The notes beneath the pieces were generated by a model. The model was not told the origin of the DNA and made no database searches. It saw nothing but the letters and a program-made list of their open reading frames with translations. Below, piece by piece: positions 15,063 to 22,261 of a DNA stretch of 32,142 nucleotides. Both the position numbers and the translations under genes were made by a program. Location: positions 1-32,142 of the forward strand of contig JAKSIH010000035.1 of NCBI GenBank assembly GCA_024398935.1, in the 5' to 3' direction. The first letter of the stretch is position 1, and every line of letters starts with the position of its first letter. The DNA comes from Fibrobacter sp. GTDB lineage: Bacteria; Fibrobacterota; Fibrobacteria; Fibrobacterales; Fibrobacteraceae.

Positions 15063-17714
15063 TTAAACACCGCCCTTGAAATGCTTGGAGTACCACAGCA
15101 CGAAGGGAGAGCAGACGCAGACAGAAGAGTAGGTACCGATGAGAACACCGAACACCATCACCATACCGAAATCGCGGATGGAGGAACCGCCCATGATGGA
15201 CAGGACCAAGCAGACGAACAAGGTGGTAAGAGAGGTAATCACGGTACGGCTGAAGCACTGGTTGATAGAGCTATTCAGGGTCTTGTCAAAGCTAGAGAGA
15301 CCGTGGATTGCGGTGTTTTCACGAACGCGGTCGAACACCACGATGGTATCGTTCACGGAGTAACCAATCATGGTCAGGAGGGCTGCGATAAGAGCGCCGT
15401 CGAAGGAGAGACCCATGATGGAAATGAAGCCCAAGGTAATGAGGGAGTCGTGGACGAGTCCCACAACAGCACCGATACCGAAGCCAAGACCCAGCTTACC
15501 GAATCGGAACCAGACATAGAGACCGATGGCAATCCAGGCAAGGATGATGGCCATGATGGCATCGTTGCGCAGTTCCTTACCGATGGTAGGACCAACATTG
15601 TCCTTAGCGACAATCTCAACCTTCTGGCTAGCCTTTTCGAAAGCCTGAGCCATCTGGACTTCGAACTGAGCGTCTTCGGAAGCCTTCATGCTAATCTGGT
15701 AGGAGTTTGCGGAAGTACCACCCAGGGAGCGGACCTTTGCACCGTTAATGCCAGCATTGGCAAGAGCCTTGGAAAGGTCATCTTCATGCTTTGCATCGTC
15801 CTGATACTGGACCGTATAGACCTGGCCACCGGTAAAGTCAATGCTGAAGTCAAAGCCCTTGACCACGATGGAACCAATGCTAGCGAGGATCAGAATCAGA
15901 GAAAGCATTCCGAACTTGCCACGGTTAGGAACGATGGAGAGATTTGCATTGTTCAGGGTCTTGAAGCCACCACCGATAGAAAGGGAGGTTGCATCATGCT
16001 TGGCAAGCTTCCAGTCAAACACGGCGCGGGTAACAGTAAGAGCGCAGAAGAGAGAAGTGATGATACCGATCATCAAGGTAAGACCGAAACCCTTCACGGA
16101 ACCGGTACCAATCTTGTACAGAATAAGTGCGGTAAGAACGGTGGTCAGGTTGGAGTCGAAAATTGCGCTGAAGGCGCGTTCATAACCCTTGGCGACAGCG
16201 GCACGGGCAGTAAGACCGCCCTTGATTTCTTCACGGATACGTTCATAGATAATCACGTTTGCGTCGAGAGACATACCCAGCACCAGGATGAAGCCAGCGA
16301 TACCGGGGAGAGTCAGGGTGGCGCTGAATACAGACATGACAGCGGCGGTGACCAGAGTATTGATGATCATACCGAGGCTAGCAATGAAACCACCGAGACG
16401 GTAGTAGGCAACCATGAATACCAGGCAGAGCAGAAGGCCGATTGCGCCGGAGCCGAAGCCCTGGACAATGTTTTCTTCACCGAGGGTAGCACCAACGCTA
16501 CGAGACTCGATGATGTTCATGGGAGCCTTGAGAGCACCTGCGCGAAGCACTACAGCCAGGCGGTTTGCTTCAGCCATGTCGTCGAGACCAGTAATCTGAG
16601 CTTCGCCGTTGGGGATACGTTCGTTAATGCGGGGAGCGGAAATCACCTGGTTATCAAGAACGATAGCCATCTGCTTCTTGACGTTAGCGGCGGTCACTGC
16701 GGAGAACTTCTTGGGACCGATGCCACCGAACTTGAGGCTCACGGAAACTTCACCAGCATTCATACCATCGGATACGCGGCGGGGCTGAGCGTCAACGATG
16801 TCATCACCGCCCATTTCAGCGCGCTTCTTCAGGAGGTACAGACGCTTAGCCTTGATCTTGGAGCCGCGTTCCACAGGTTCCAGACCGCTACCGAAAGCAA
16901 AGTTCACGTCACGGGGAATCTGCTTCTTGACGCCGTCAAGTTCCAGGAGCTTCTTGACCTTTTCAACATCTTCTTCGGCGATAAAGCCACCGTTGAAACG
17001 ACCCCTGAAGTAATAGGCGGAGAGAGACTTTCCAACTTCACTAGCCGGTTCGGCCTTGGCGACATCAGCAGCAGATGCGGCGGAATCCTTGGCAGGAGCG
17101 GCTGCAACATCGTTACCGAGCAATTCGTCATCGGTCAGGACCTTGGCGGAATCAGAAGCCTTGGCAGTTTCGGCAACCTTTTCGGTTTCGGTGGCAGGAG
17201 CGGCAGAATCGGCTGCTGCGGTGATATCGGCAGTCTGACGGGTCAGGTAGCTATCGATATTCTTAACGACCTGTTCGAAGCGTTCCACTTCGGTAAGGAT
17301 CTTGAATTCCAGCTTTGCAGTAGAACCTACGAGAGCCTTGGCGGTAGAGTCATCCACACCTGCCAGTTCAACCAGGATTCGGTCATCGCCGCTGGGAGAA
17401 ATCTGCGGTTCGGAAAGACCGTACTGGTCAACACGGTTACGGATGATTTCCAGGGACTGTTCCTGGATGTCCTTAATGTTTTCGTCTTCCTTAAGACCGG
17501 TCTTGTCGATTTCCAGGGTAATGGAAGTACCGCCGGCAAGGTCCAGACCGAAATTGATGGAGCGGGAGGCTACCTTCGGATTTTCCTTGACGAAAGCTTT
17601 CTGTTCGTCACCCTTGAGGGTGTGAACCTGAACGGACGGCCATACAGACCAGGCGGAAATAGCAATCACGAGGAGAATGATGATTTCTCGCATGCCGAAT
17701 GTATTTTTTTTCAT
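15063..17714 (-). CDS. secDF: Fused protein translocase subunit SecDF
   Basis: 883 residues, SecD and SecF in one chain. The SecD half has TM1 (IIILLVIAISAWSVWPSV), the motif 'INFGLDLAGGTSITLEID' (D1), the P1 domain, and five membrane helices with 'LGMSLDANVIIYERIREE' (D5). The SecF half starts near residue 590 with 'FDFSIDFTGGQVYTVQY' (F1) and carries 'YSVNDTIVVFDRVREN' (F4/F5). These proteins use the proton gradient to complete protein translocation through SecYEG. The P1 region contains an insertion of about 80 residues (about 160-240) almost wholly of Ala, Ser, Asp, Lys and Glu, probably a disordered periplasmic linker. The start at 17714 has AAGGGA 7 nt upstream. The gene has its own promoter behind the amylase gene. 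Confidence 0.96.
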   Translation of the reverse strand: MKKNTFGMREIIILLVIAISAWSVWPSVQVHTLKGDEQKAFVKENPKVASRSINFGLDLAGGTSITLEIDKTGLKEDENIKDIQEQSLEIIRNRVDQYGLSEPQISPSGDDRILVELAGVDDSTAKALVGSTAKLEFKILTEVERFEQVVKNIDSYLTRQTADITAAADSAAPATETEKVAETAKASDSAKVLTDDELLGNDVAAAPAKDSAASAADVAKAEPASEVGKSLSAYYFRGRFNGGFIAEEDVEKVKKLLELDGVKKQIPRDVNFAFGSGLEPVERGSKIKAKRLYLLKKRAEMGGDDIVDAQPRRVSDGMNAGEVSVSLKFGGIGPKKFSAVTAANVKKQMAIVLDNQVISAPRINERIPNGEAQITGLDDMAEANRLAVVLRAGALKAPMNIIESRSVGATLGEENIVQGFGSGAIGLLLCLVFMVAYYRLGGFIASLGMIINTLVTAAVMSVFSATLTLPGIAGFILVLGMSLDANVIIYERIREEIKGGLTARAAVAKGYERAFSAIFDSNLTTVLTALILYKIGTGSVKGFGLTLMIGIITSLFCALTVTRAVFDWKLAKHDATSLSIGGGFKTLNNANLSIVPNRGKFGMLSLILILASIGSIVVKGFDFSIDFTGGQVYTVQYQDDAKHEDDLSKALANAGINGAKVRSLGGTSANSYQISMKASEDAQFEVQMAQAFEKASQKVEIVAKDNVGPTIGKELRNDAIMAIILAWIAIGLYVWFRFGKLGLGFGIGAVVGLVHDSLITLGFISIMGLSFDGALIAALLTMIGYSVNDTIVVFDRVRENTAIHGLSSFDKTLNSSINQCFSRTVITSLTTLFVCLVLSIMGGSSIRDFGMVMVFGVLIGTYSSVCVCSPFVLWYSKHFKGGV

Positions 17715-17736
17715 TTGTAATCCCTTAATAAGGCAT

Positions 17737-17788
17737 TAAACGCGTTTAGTTGGGCGCAAAGATAGAAAAAAACGGAAGCAGCGGTCAA
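17737..17788 (-). promoter_or_regulatory. secDF promoter with downstream palindrome
   Basis: On the minus strand TTGACC (17788-17783), an 18-nt spacer, then TATCTT (17764-17759, extended TATCTTTG). The start is expected near 17751. The perfect 12-bp palindrome TAAACGCGTTTA (17737-17748) falls just after the start and before the Shine-Dalgarno, where a bound repressor or hairpin would act. The -35 overlaps the stop codon of the upstream amylase gene. Confidence 0.65.
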
Positions 17789-19113
17789 CGAACGCGGCTA
17801 GGAATGTTCCCCGAAATGGCGAACACAGGGGGATTTTCACCCTGCGGATCCCAGCACACTCTTAGTTTAACTGCGTTTTTATCCAGCGCTCTTATAATAG
17901 AGAAGCCTTCCTCGTCCTGTTCTATGGACAAGGATCCGTACCGAAGGGCCGGATTTTCCTCGCGAAGGCGGATAAGTTCCCGAATGCAGGACTGGGTCCA
18001 ATGGGATTTCAGCTTATCCAGGTCGTCCCAGGGGATGGTCCGTCTGTTGTCAGGGTCCTTGCCTCCCTTTAGGCCCAGCTCATCGCCGTAATAGACGCAG
18101 GGAGCGCCGGGCATGAAGAACATCAGGGTCAGGGCAAGGCGGATGCGGGCCTCGTCGGCGCAGTCCAGGGACTGTAGGCGGGTGGTATCGTGACTGCCCA
18201 GCAAGTTCATAGGGATGTCGCCTGCGGGATGCTGCCCCTGGGCACTATAGCGGAACTGGGGGAAGGCGCCCTTCAGGCGGGAGCAGAACTCGCCGGTAGA
18301 AATGGGACTCTTCTCGAAAAGATAGGCCATCACCGCCTTACGGAAGGTGTAATTCATGACGCCGTCGAACTGGTCACCCATGAGCCAGCGGGAAGGCTCG
18401 TCCCAGATTTCCCCCACGATGTAGGCGTCGGGATTGATAGCCTTGACCCGGCGGCGGAATTCCTGCCAGAAGCTATCGTCATCGATTTCGTTGGGCACGT
18501 CCAGACGCCAGCCGTCAATGCCCCGCTTCATCCAGAACTCCCCTACGCTAAAGAGGAACTGGCGGACCTCGGGATTACTGGTATTGAACTTGGGGAGCGC
18601 CGGGAAATTCCACCAGCATTCGTAATTGGCCTTCCTGGAATAAGCCTTCAGGGGCCATTTCCTGATGTGGAACCAATCTACGTAGGGAGAATTCTTGCCC
18701 AGTTCCAGCAGGCTATTGAACTGGAAGAACCCGCGGGAAGAATGGTTGAAGACTCCGTCCAGAATAATACGCATACCCAGCTTGTGGACCTTACGAACCA
18801 GTCGGTCAAAATCCTCCAAAGTTCCGAGAACGGGATCGATCTGGAAGTAATCCACCGTATGGTAACGGTGGTTGGAATTGCTCTTGAAAATGGGGCAAAG
18901 ATAGAGGGTGTTCACCCCAAGATCAGCGATGTATTTTAGTTTATCTTCAATTCCCTGGAGGTTGCCGCCAAACATGTTTTCGCGGGTGGGCCGGGATTTC
19001 CAATCCACGAAGTTCCCCCAAGCCTTGTATTTCGGCGAGCGGCAGAAACGATCCGAGAAAATCTGATAGAAGACGGCGTCCTTAACCCAGGCGGGAGCAA
19101 AATTTTTTGTCAT
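17785..19113 (-). CDS. GH13 alpha-glucan hydrolase, neopullulanase/cyclomaltodextrinase-like
   Basis: 442 residues with no signal peptide, so cytoplasmic. The GH13 catalytic barrel has all conserved regions: region I DGVFNH (119-124), region V LPKFN (173-177, the MPKLN-type motif of subfamily 20), region II GWRLDVPNE with nucleophile Asp205, region III IVGEIWDE with acid/base Glu235, and region IV LLGSHDT with Asp309. The LPKFN and VPNE motifs point to neopullulanase, maltogenic amylase or cyclomaltodextrinase activity on oligosaccharides. Those enzymes usually carry an N-terminal CBM34 of about 120 residues for dimerisation, which is missing here. A short C-terminal beta domain follows the barrel. 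The neighbouring 4-alpha-glucanotransferase gene upstream supports a role in maltodextrin or glycogen turnover. The start has only a weak AGAG. Confidence 0.9.
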   Translation of the reverse strand: MTKNFAPAWVKDAVFYQIFSDRFCRSPKYKAWGNFVDWKSRPTRENMFGGNLQGIEDKLKYIADLGVNTLYLCPIFKSNSNHRYHTVDYFQIDPVLGTLEDFDRLVRKVHKLGMRIILDGVFNHSSRGFFQFNSLLELGKNSPYVDWFHIRKWPLKAYSRKANYECWWNFPALPKFNTSNPEVRQFLFSVGEFWMKRGIDGWRLDVPNEIDDDSFWQEFRRRVKAINPDAYIVGEIWDEPSRWLMGDQFDGVMNYTFRKAVMAYLFEKSPISTGEFCSRLKGAFPQFRYSAQGQHPAGDIPMNLLGSHDTTRLQSLDCADEARIRLALTLMFFMPGAPCVYYGDELGLKGGKDPDNRRTIPWDDLDKLKSHWTQSCIRELIRLREENPALRYGSLSIEQDEEGFSIIRALDKNAVKLRVCWDPQGENPPVFAISGNIPSRVR

Positions 19114-19140
19114 AATACTCTAGAATGAAAAGTTTTTCCC

Positions 19141-19168
19141 AATATATATAAAGCGCAGGGTAAAACAA
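19141..19168 (-). promoter_or_regulatory. Promoter of the GH13 gene
   Basis: On the minus strand TATATT (19146-19141, followed by GGG) lies 33 nt before the ATG at 19113. A weak -35 TTGTTT (19168-19163) stands 16 nt upstream. It lies just after the malQ terminator, so the amylase gene is transcribed separately. Confidence 0.45.
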
Positions 19169-19169
19169 C

Positions 19170-19194
19170 AAAAAAAGCGCGGACAAGCCGCGCT
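19170..19194 (-). terminator. Rho-independent terminator after malQ
   Basis: The minus strand reads AGCGCGG - CTTGT - CCGCGCT followed by a T-run. It lies about 310 nt after the malQ stop, beyond two repeat copies. Confidence 0.8.
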
Positions 19195-19245
19195 AAATTG
19201 TCTGAAAAGATATCCGAATTTAAGGGATGTTTTATCTCAGAGTTC

Positions 19246-19352
19246 TTTGAGGAGGAAGCTTCGCTTCCCCTCAAACAAAAAAGGAAGGTGAACAAGCGCA
19301 ATTCGCTTGTGATGCCGCACCTTTTGCTCGGGGTTCCAAGGGGCAGCGCCCA
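19246..19352 (+). repeat. Modular three-hairpin interspersed repeat, copy C (divergent)
   Basis: TTTGAGGAGGAAGC - TTC - GCTTCCCCTCAAA hairpin, then CAAAAAAGGAAGGTG. A central hairpin with arms CAAGCG / CGCTTG lies inside AAGGTG / CACCTT, then GCTCGGGGTTCC and a GGGGCAGCGCCC hairpin. Order and boundaries match copies A and B, but the central stem has changed on both sides, keeping pairing. From malQ (minus strand) the central stem is followed by CCTTTTTTG, so it is terminator-like. No credible gene lies in 19114-19500. Confidence 0.75.
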
Positions 19353-19388
19353 CTTCCTGAATTATTCAAAATACTTCCGCCCGATATG

Positions 19389-19497
19389 TTTGAGGAGGAA
19401 GCTACGCTTCCCCTCAAGCAAAAAAGAAAAGGCCGGCCAGGCAAAAGCCTGGCAAGCCGAATTCTTTTTTGGGGGGTTCGGGGGGGCTACGCCCCCT
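19389..19497 (+). repeat. Modular three-hairpin interspersed repeat, copy B
   Basis: TTTGAGGAGGAAGC - TAC - GCTTCCCCTCAA hairpin; CAAAAAAGAAAAGG spacer; GGCCGGCCAGGC - AAAA - GCCTGGCAAGCC hairpin; then ATTCTTTTTTGGGGGGTTCGG and the hairpin GGGGGGC - TAC - GCCCCCT, which ends 4 nt before the malQ stop codon. Seen from malQ the central stem is followed by TTTTCTTTTTT, the same arrangement as copy A seen from the polyprenyl synthase gene. Confidence 0.8.
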
Positions 19498-19500
19498 GAT

Positions 19501-21474
19501 TTAGAATTTCCACAAAGGGCGGCGTTTGCGGACGTCCACCAGCTTACGGATATCAGAACCGAGGGAAGCGTAATCCATCAGTTCATCCACTCCACAGGGC
19601 AGGCGGTAGCACCAGTTGGCTCCACCCACGGTTCCCGGAATGTTTACGCGCTCCTTGTCCGGCTCCACCTTGGAAAGGCTTGCAGAAAGGGCGAAGTAGT
19701 CCTGCACCGGAAGGATACAGAACAAGCTGTTGGAAGTAAACACATGAGACAGGATGGTACGGGCCACCGTCGGGGTAATTTCTGCAGGAGCGGAGCCCGG
19801 CAGGTGCGCATGAGACCAGTAGAGGTCGCGATCGAAGTCCGGTTCATTCCAGAGACCGCGAAGGGTAGAGGTATCATGGCAGCTGGTAGCGCAAACGGAA
19901 AGACGGGGATATTCATCCATATCGTAGTACGGAGAATAGGGAGCATTCCAGTTACGGGTCCAGCGTTCAATGCGGAGCGCAAGAATATTTAGCTTGTTCA
20001 AAACGGCGGGAACACAGGGCGGCACGGAACCCAGGTCTTCGGCGCAGACCAGCATGTCGGTTTCCTTGGCGAGAACCGTAAGGAGCTTGGTCGCATTTTC
20101 TTCCCAGAGACCGTTCTGGGCGTTTTCGTTGGCCTTGAGAATTTCCTGCAGTTTCTTCTGCTCGTTCTCCGGCAGGGTGAACAGCACCGGCTGGTTGTAC
20201 CAGTACCAGAACGGGTAGAACGTGTTCTCGTCGCCGGAAGGAATGAACACGCGGTTCCAGTAAACCTTCAGCAGCTTGTCCTTCACTTCCTGAGGTTCGT
20301 CCATGCCGAGGATAGCCTTTTCGCTGGAGTATTCCGGCTTGAGAATCAGGCGATCCCCGTGTCCTTCCAGAGGCTGGAAGCATACGGGAGCCAGACGGTC
20401 GGCGTCACCGCCCAGGAATTCACGAAGCTGTTCGATGGAATAGTTGGGACGGCGTAGGTATTCCAGAGTCTCGCGGCAGAAGCCCGCATTCTGAAGTTCA
20501 GAGAAGGTCAGCGGAATGCAGGGATTGAAGCGTCCCATAATGCCAGTGACTTCGCACTGCGGAATGGACCAGATGCGGAAGAAGCCCAGCACATGGTCAA
20601 TGCGGTAGGCATGGTAGAACTTGCTGGCCTGAGCCAGACGACGACGCCACCAGTTAAAGTTGTCCTGTTCCAGAACATCCCAGCGGTATGTGGGGAAACC
20701 CCAGTTCTGGCCGCTGTAGCTAAACATATCAGGAGGAGCGCCCGCACGGTCGTCCAGGGAGAAGTACTTGCGTTCGGACCAGACATCGGCGCTGTCTTCG
20801 TTGATCAGGATAGGAATGTCGCCCTTGATGCGGATTCCCATCTTGGAAACTTCTGCAACGGCGGTGGTAAACTGCATTTCGGCAACGCACTGCATCCAGG
20901 CCTGGAAGAGACAGTCCTTCAGGTTCTTTGTCCAAAGCTTTTCGATATCCTTTTCGGACGGATTCTGGTTTGCAGACCAGTCCTTCCAGCTGGACTCGTT
21001 ATTCTGGGCCTTGAGAGTCGCATATACACAATAGGGCTTCGCCCAGACATTCTCGTCGATCCAGCGGGAGAGAATCTTGCTCTTCTTCAGGGAGTCGTAA
21101 CGATTGTCAAAGATCTTACGGAGAATGGAGCGCTTCCAGGTGGAAATCTTATAATAGTCGATCTTTCCCAGCTTATCAAATTCATCCTTGCCGCTCTGGA
21201 TATCTTCCTCGAATTCGGAAGAGCCGTTTACAGACTGGATGTTGATAAAAACTGGATTCAACGCAAAGGCGCTTCGGGCACTGTAGGGGCTGGATTCGGC
21301 GCCCGTATCATTTACCGGAAGCAACTGAATGATATTGAAATCGCAGAACTGAGCCCAGCGAGCAAACTGGATAAGGTCAAGATATTCGCCAATACCAATG
21401 CTCTGCTTGCTGTAAAGGCTAAAGAGGGGAACGGCTACGCCGCTCTGGAAATATGAAAGATCACCATAACGCAT
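19501..21474 (-). CDS. malQ: 4-alpha-glucanotransferase (GH77, amylomaltase)
   Basis: 657 residues, cytoplasmic. GH77 signatures are 'NIIQLLPVNDTGAESSPYSARSAFALNP' near the N terminus, 'GIRIKGDIPILINEDSADVW' (about 213-232), 'NWGFPTYRWD' and nucleophile Asp293 in 'YRIDHVLGFFRIW'. The general acid/base is the Glu in 'LVCAEDLGSVP', and the transition-state Asp is in 'SCHDTSTLRGLW'. It moves alpha-1,4-glucan segments between oligosaccharides during maltodextrin and glycogen metabolism. An insertion between the first barrel strands and the 410-residue region makes it longer than E. coli-type short cores, resembling the bacterial/DPE2-like branch without CBM20 domains. There is no Shine-Dalgarno at the ATG; TACATT lies 14 nt upstream, so the transcript may be leaderless. 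Confidence 0.94.
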   Translation of the reverse strand: MRYGDLSYFQSGVAVPLFSLYSKQSIGIGEYLDLIQFARWAQFCDFNIIQLLPVNDTGAESSPYSARSAFALNPVFINIQSVNGSSEFEEDIQSGKDEFDKLGKIDYYKISTWKRSILRKIFDNRYDSLKKSKILSRWIDENVWAKPYCVYATLKAQNNESSWKDWSANQNPSEKDIEKLWTKNLKDCLFQAWMQCVAEMQFTTAVAEVSKMGIRIKGDIPILINEDSADVWSERKYFSLDDRAGAPPDMFSYSGQNWGFPTYRWDVLEQDNFNWWRRRLAQASKFYHAYRIDHVLGFFRIWSIPQCEVTGIMGRFNPCIPLTFSELQNAGFCRETLEYLRRPNYSIEQLREFLGGDADRLAPVCFQPLEGHGDRLILKPEYSSEKAILGMDEPQEVKDKLLKVYWNRVFIPSGDENTFYPFWYWYNQPVLFTLPENEQKKLQEILKANENAQNGLWEENATKLLTVLAKETDMLVCAEDLGSVPPCVPAVLNKLNILALRIERWTRNWNAPYSPYYDMDEYPRLSVCATSCHDTSTLRGLWNEPDFDRDLYWSHAHLPGSAPAEITPTVARTILSHVFTSNSLFCILPVQDYFALSASLSKVEPDKERVNIPGTVGGANWCYRLPCGVDELMDYASLGSDIRKLVDVRKRRPLWKF

Positions 21475-21482
21475 ATGCTGCG

Positions 21483-21488
21483 AATGTA
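21483..21488 (-). promoter_or_regulatory. -10 element of malQ (leaderless geometry)
   Basis: Minus strand TTTCTACATT followed by CGCAGCAT and the ATG. TACATT starts 14 nt before the start codon. No Shine-Dalgarno and no convincing -35; the latter would fall in the G-rich repeat block. Confidence 0.45.
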
Positions 21489-21494
21489 GAAATT

Positions 21495-22018
21495 AATTAG
21501 TGGTTAGGGGGTAGTGGTTAGTGGTTAGGGGCTAGGTTCTAGGGGTTAGGGCAGCAGGATGCAAGTTTTTAGGGACTAGAGGCTAGGTTCTAGGGGCTAG
21601 GGCCGCAAGATGCAAGTGCTTGCTGTTTCAAGATGGTTGCATCTTTAATTAGCCCGATGGAGTATTCTTAATATCCCTAATCACTATCCCCTGAACCCTA
21701 TACCCTAAAATCTCTAATTTCTAGTTTCTAGTCTCTAATCACCCTTCATCCTTCATCTTTCATTGTTCACTCTTCACTATTAACTGTTCACTAGTTGAGG
21801 TACGCTTCGCTTGAGGTATGAGGTCGGAGCTTCGCTCCTAGAGGGTAAGGCAGCGGGATGCAAGTTTTTAGGGACTAGAGGCTAGGTTCTAGGGGCTAGG
21901 GCCGCAAGATGCAAGTGCTTGCGATTTCAGGATAATTTCATCTTTATTTTACCCGCAGCGTATTCCCGACACCCCTAGTCTCTAGTTTCTAGTCTCTATA
22001 CCCTACGCCCTGTACCCC
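21495..22018. repeat. Telomere-like degenerate repeat block with two inverted units and a 66-bp direct repeat
   Basis: No gene is visible here. The plus strand begins with GGTTAG/CTAGGG-type words (21500-21602), then a GATGCAA...TTGCATC stem, then the complementary CCCTAA/CTCTAA/CTAG words (21673-21752). AT-rich words built on TTCATC and TTCACT follow (21753-21793). A hairpin fragment (about 21794-21840) resembles the interspersed repeat. A second G-rich (21841-21903) to C-rich (21970-22018) unit follows. The stretch from GATGCAAG to GTGCTTGC is identical at 21558-21623 and 21857-21922 (66 bp, offset 299). Confidence 0.8.
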
Positions 22019-22050
22019 ATCAGGTGTGTATATAGACAAGATAATTTTTC

Positions 22051-22056
22051 TACATT
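22051..22056 (+). promoter_or_regulatory. -10 element of the Cys-rich gene (leaderless geometry)
   Basis: TTTTTCTACATT precedes GATAGCG and the ATG at 22064; TACATT starts 13 nt before the start codon. The ten bases TTTCTACATT are the same as before malQ. Confidence 0.45.
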
Positions 22057-22063
22057 GATAGCG

Positions 22064-22261
22064 ATGAGTTATGAATGTCGAAATTTAAGAGGAACTTTTT
22101 GCGTAAAGCGCAACATGGAATGCGACCCGGGAGCACCGGGCTGCGTCTTGCGTGGCCGTTTTGTGATTCCATTCAGCGAATCTGCCCAAGGTAAGGGCAG
22201 CGCCCAGCCAGCGCGGAAGAGAGCCTCTAAAAAGAAAACAAGCGAAAAGGAAGAACCTTAG
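22064..22261 (+). CDS. Small Cys-containing basic protein, unknown
   Basis: 65 residues from the ATG at 22064, with no Shine-Dalgarno. A second ATG at 22072 is out of frame. The N-terminal half holds four cysteines at 5, 13, 20 and 27 (C-x7-C-x6-C-x6-C) around 'RNLRGTFCVKRNMECDPGAPG', which could bind a metal or form two disulfides. No signal peptide is present, so a cytoplasmic metal site is more likely. The C-terminal third is Lys/Arg/Ser-rich and disordered (RKRASKKKTSEKEEP), as in nucleic-acid-binding tails. Its stop overlaps the convergent lipoprotein stop by 3 bases. I do not recognise a family. The coding call rests on the promoter-like box, the Cys pattern and the clean end, so it is moderately sure. 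Confidence 0.55.
   Translation: MSYECRNLRGTFCVKRNMECDPGAPGCVLRGRFVIPFSESAQGKGSAQPARKRASKKKTSEKEEP

Noticed and set aside
15081..17720. 879-codon open frame antisense to secDF
   Set aside because: A shadow of the biased codons of secDF; composition is His/Asn/Gly-rich with no recognisable domain.
19110..19301. 63-codon minus-strand frame upstream of the amylase gene
   Set aside because: Overlaps a terminator, a promoter and repeat copy C; no ribosome-binding site.
21495..22018. True telomere or chromosome end
   Set aside because: The block is internal, flanked by genes on both sides, degenerate and arranged as inverted units, unlike a terminal simple repeat.
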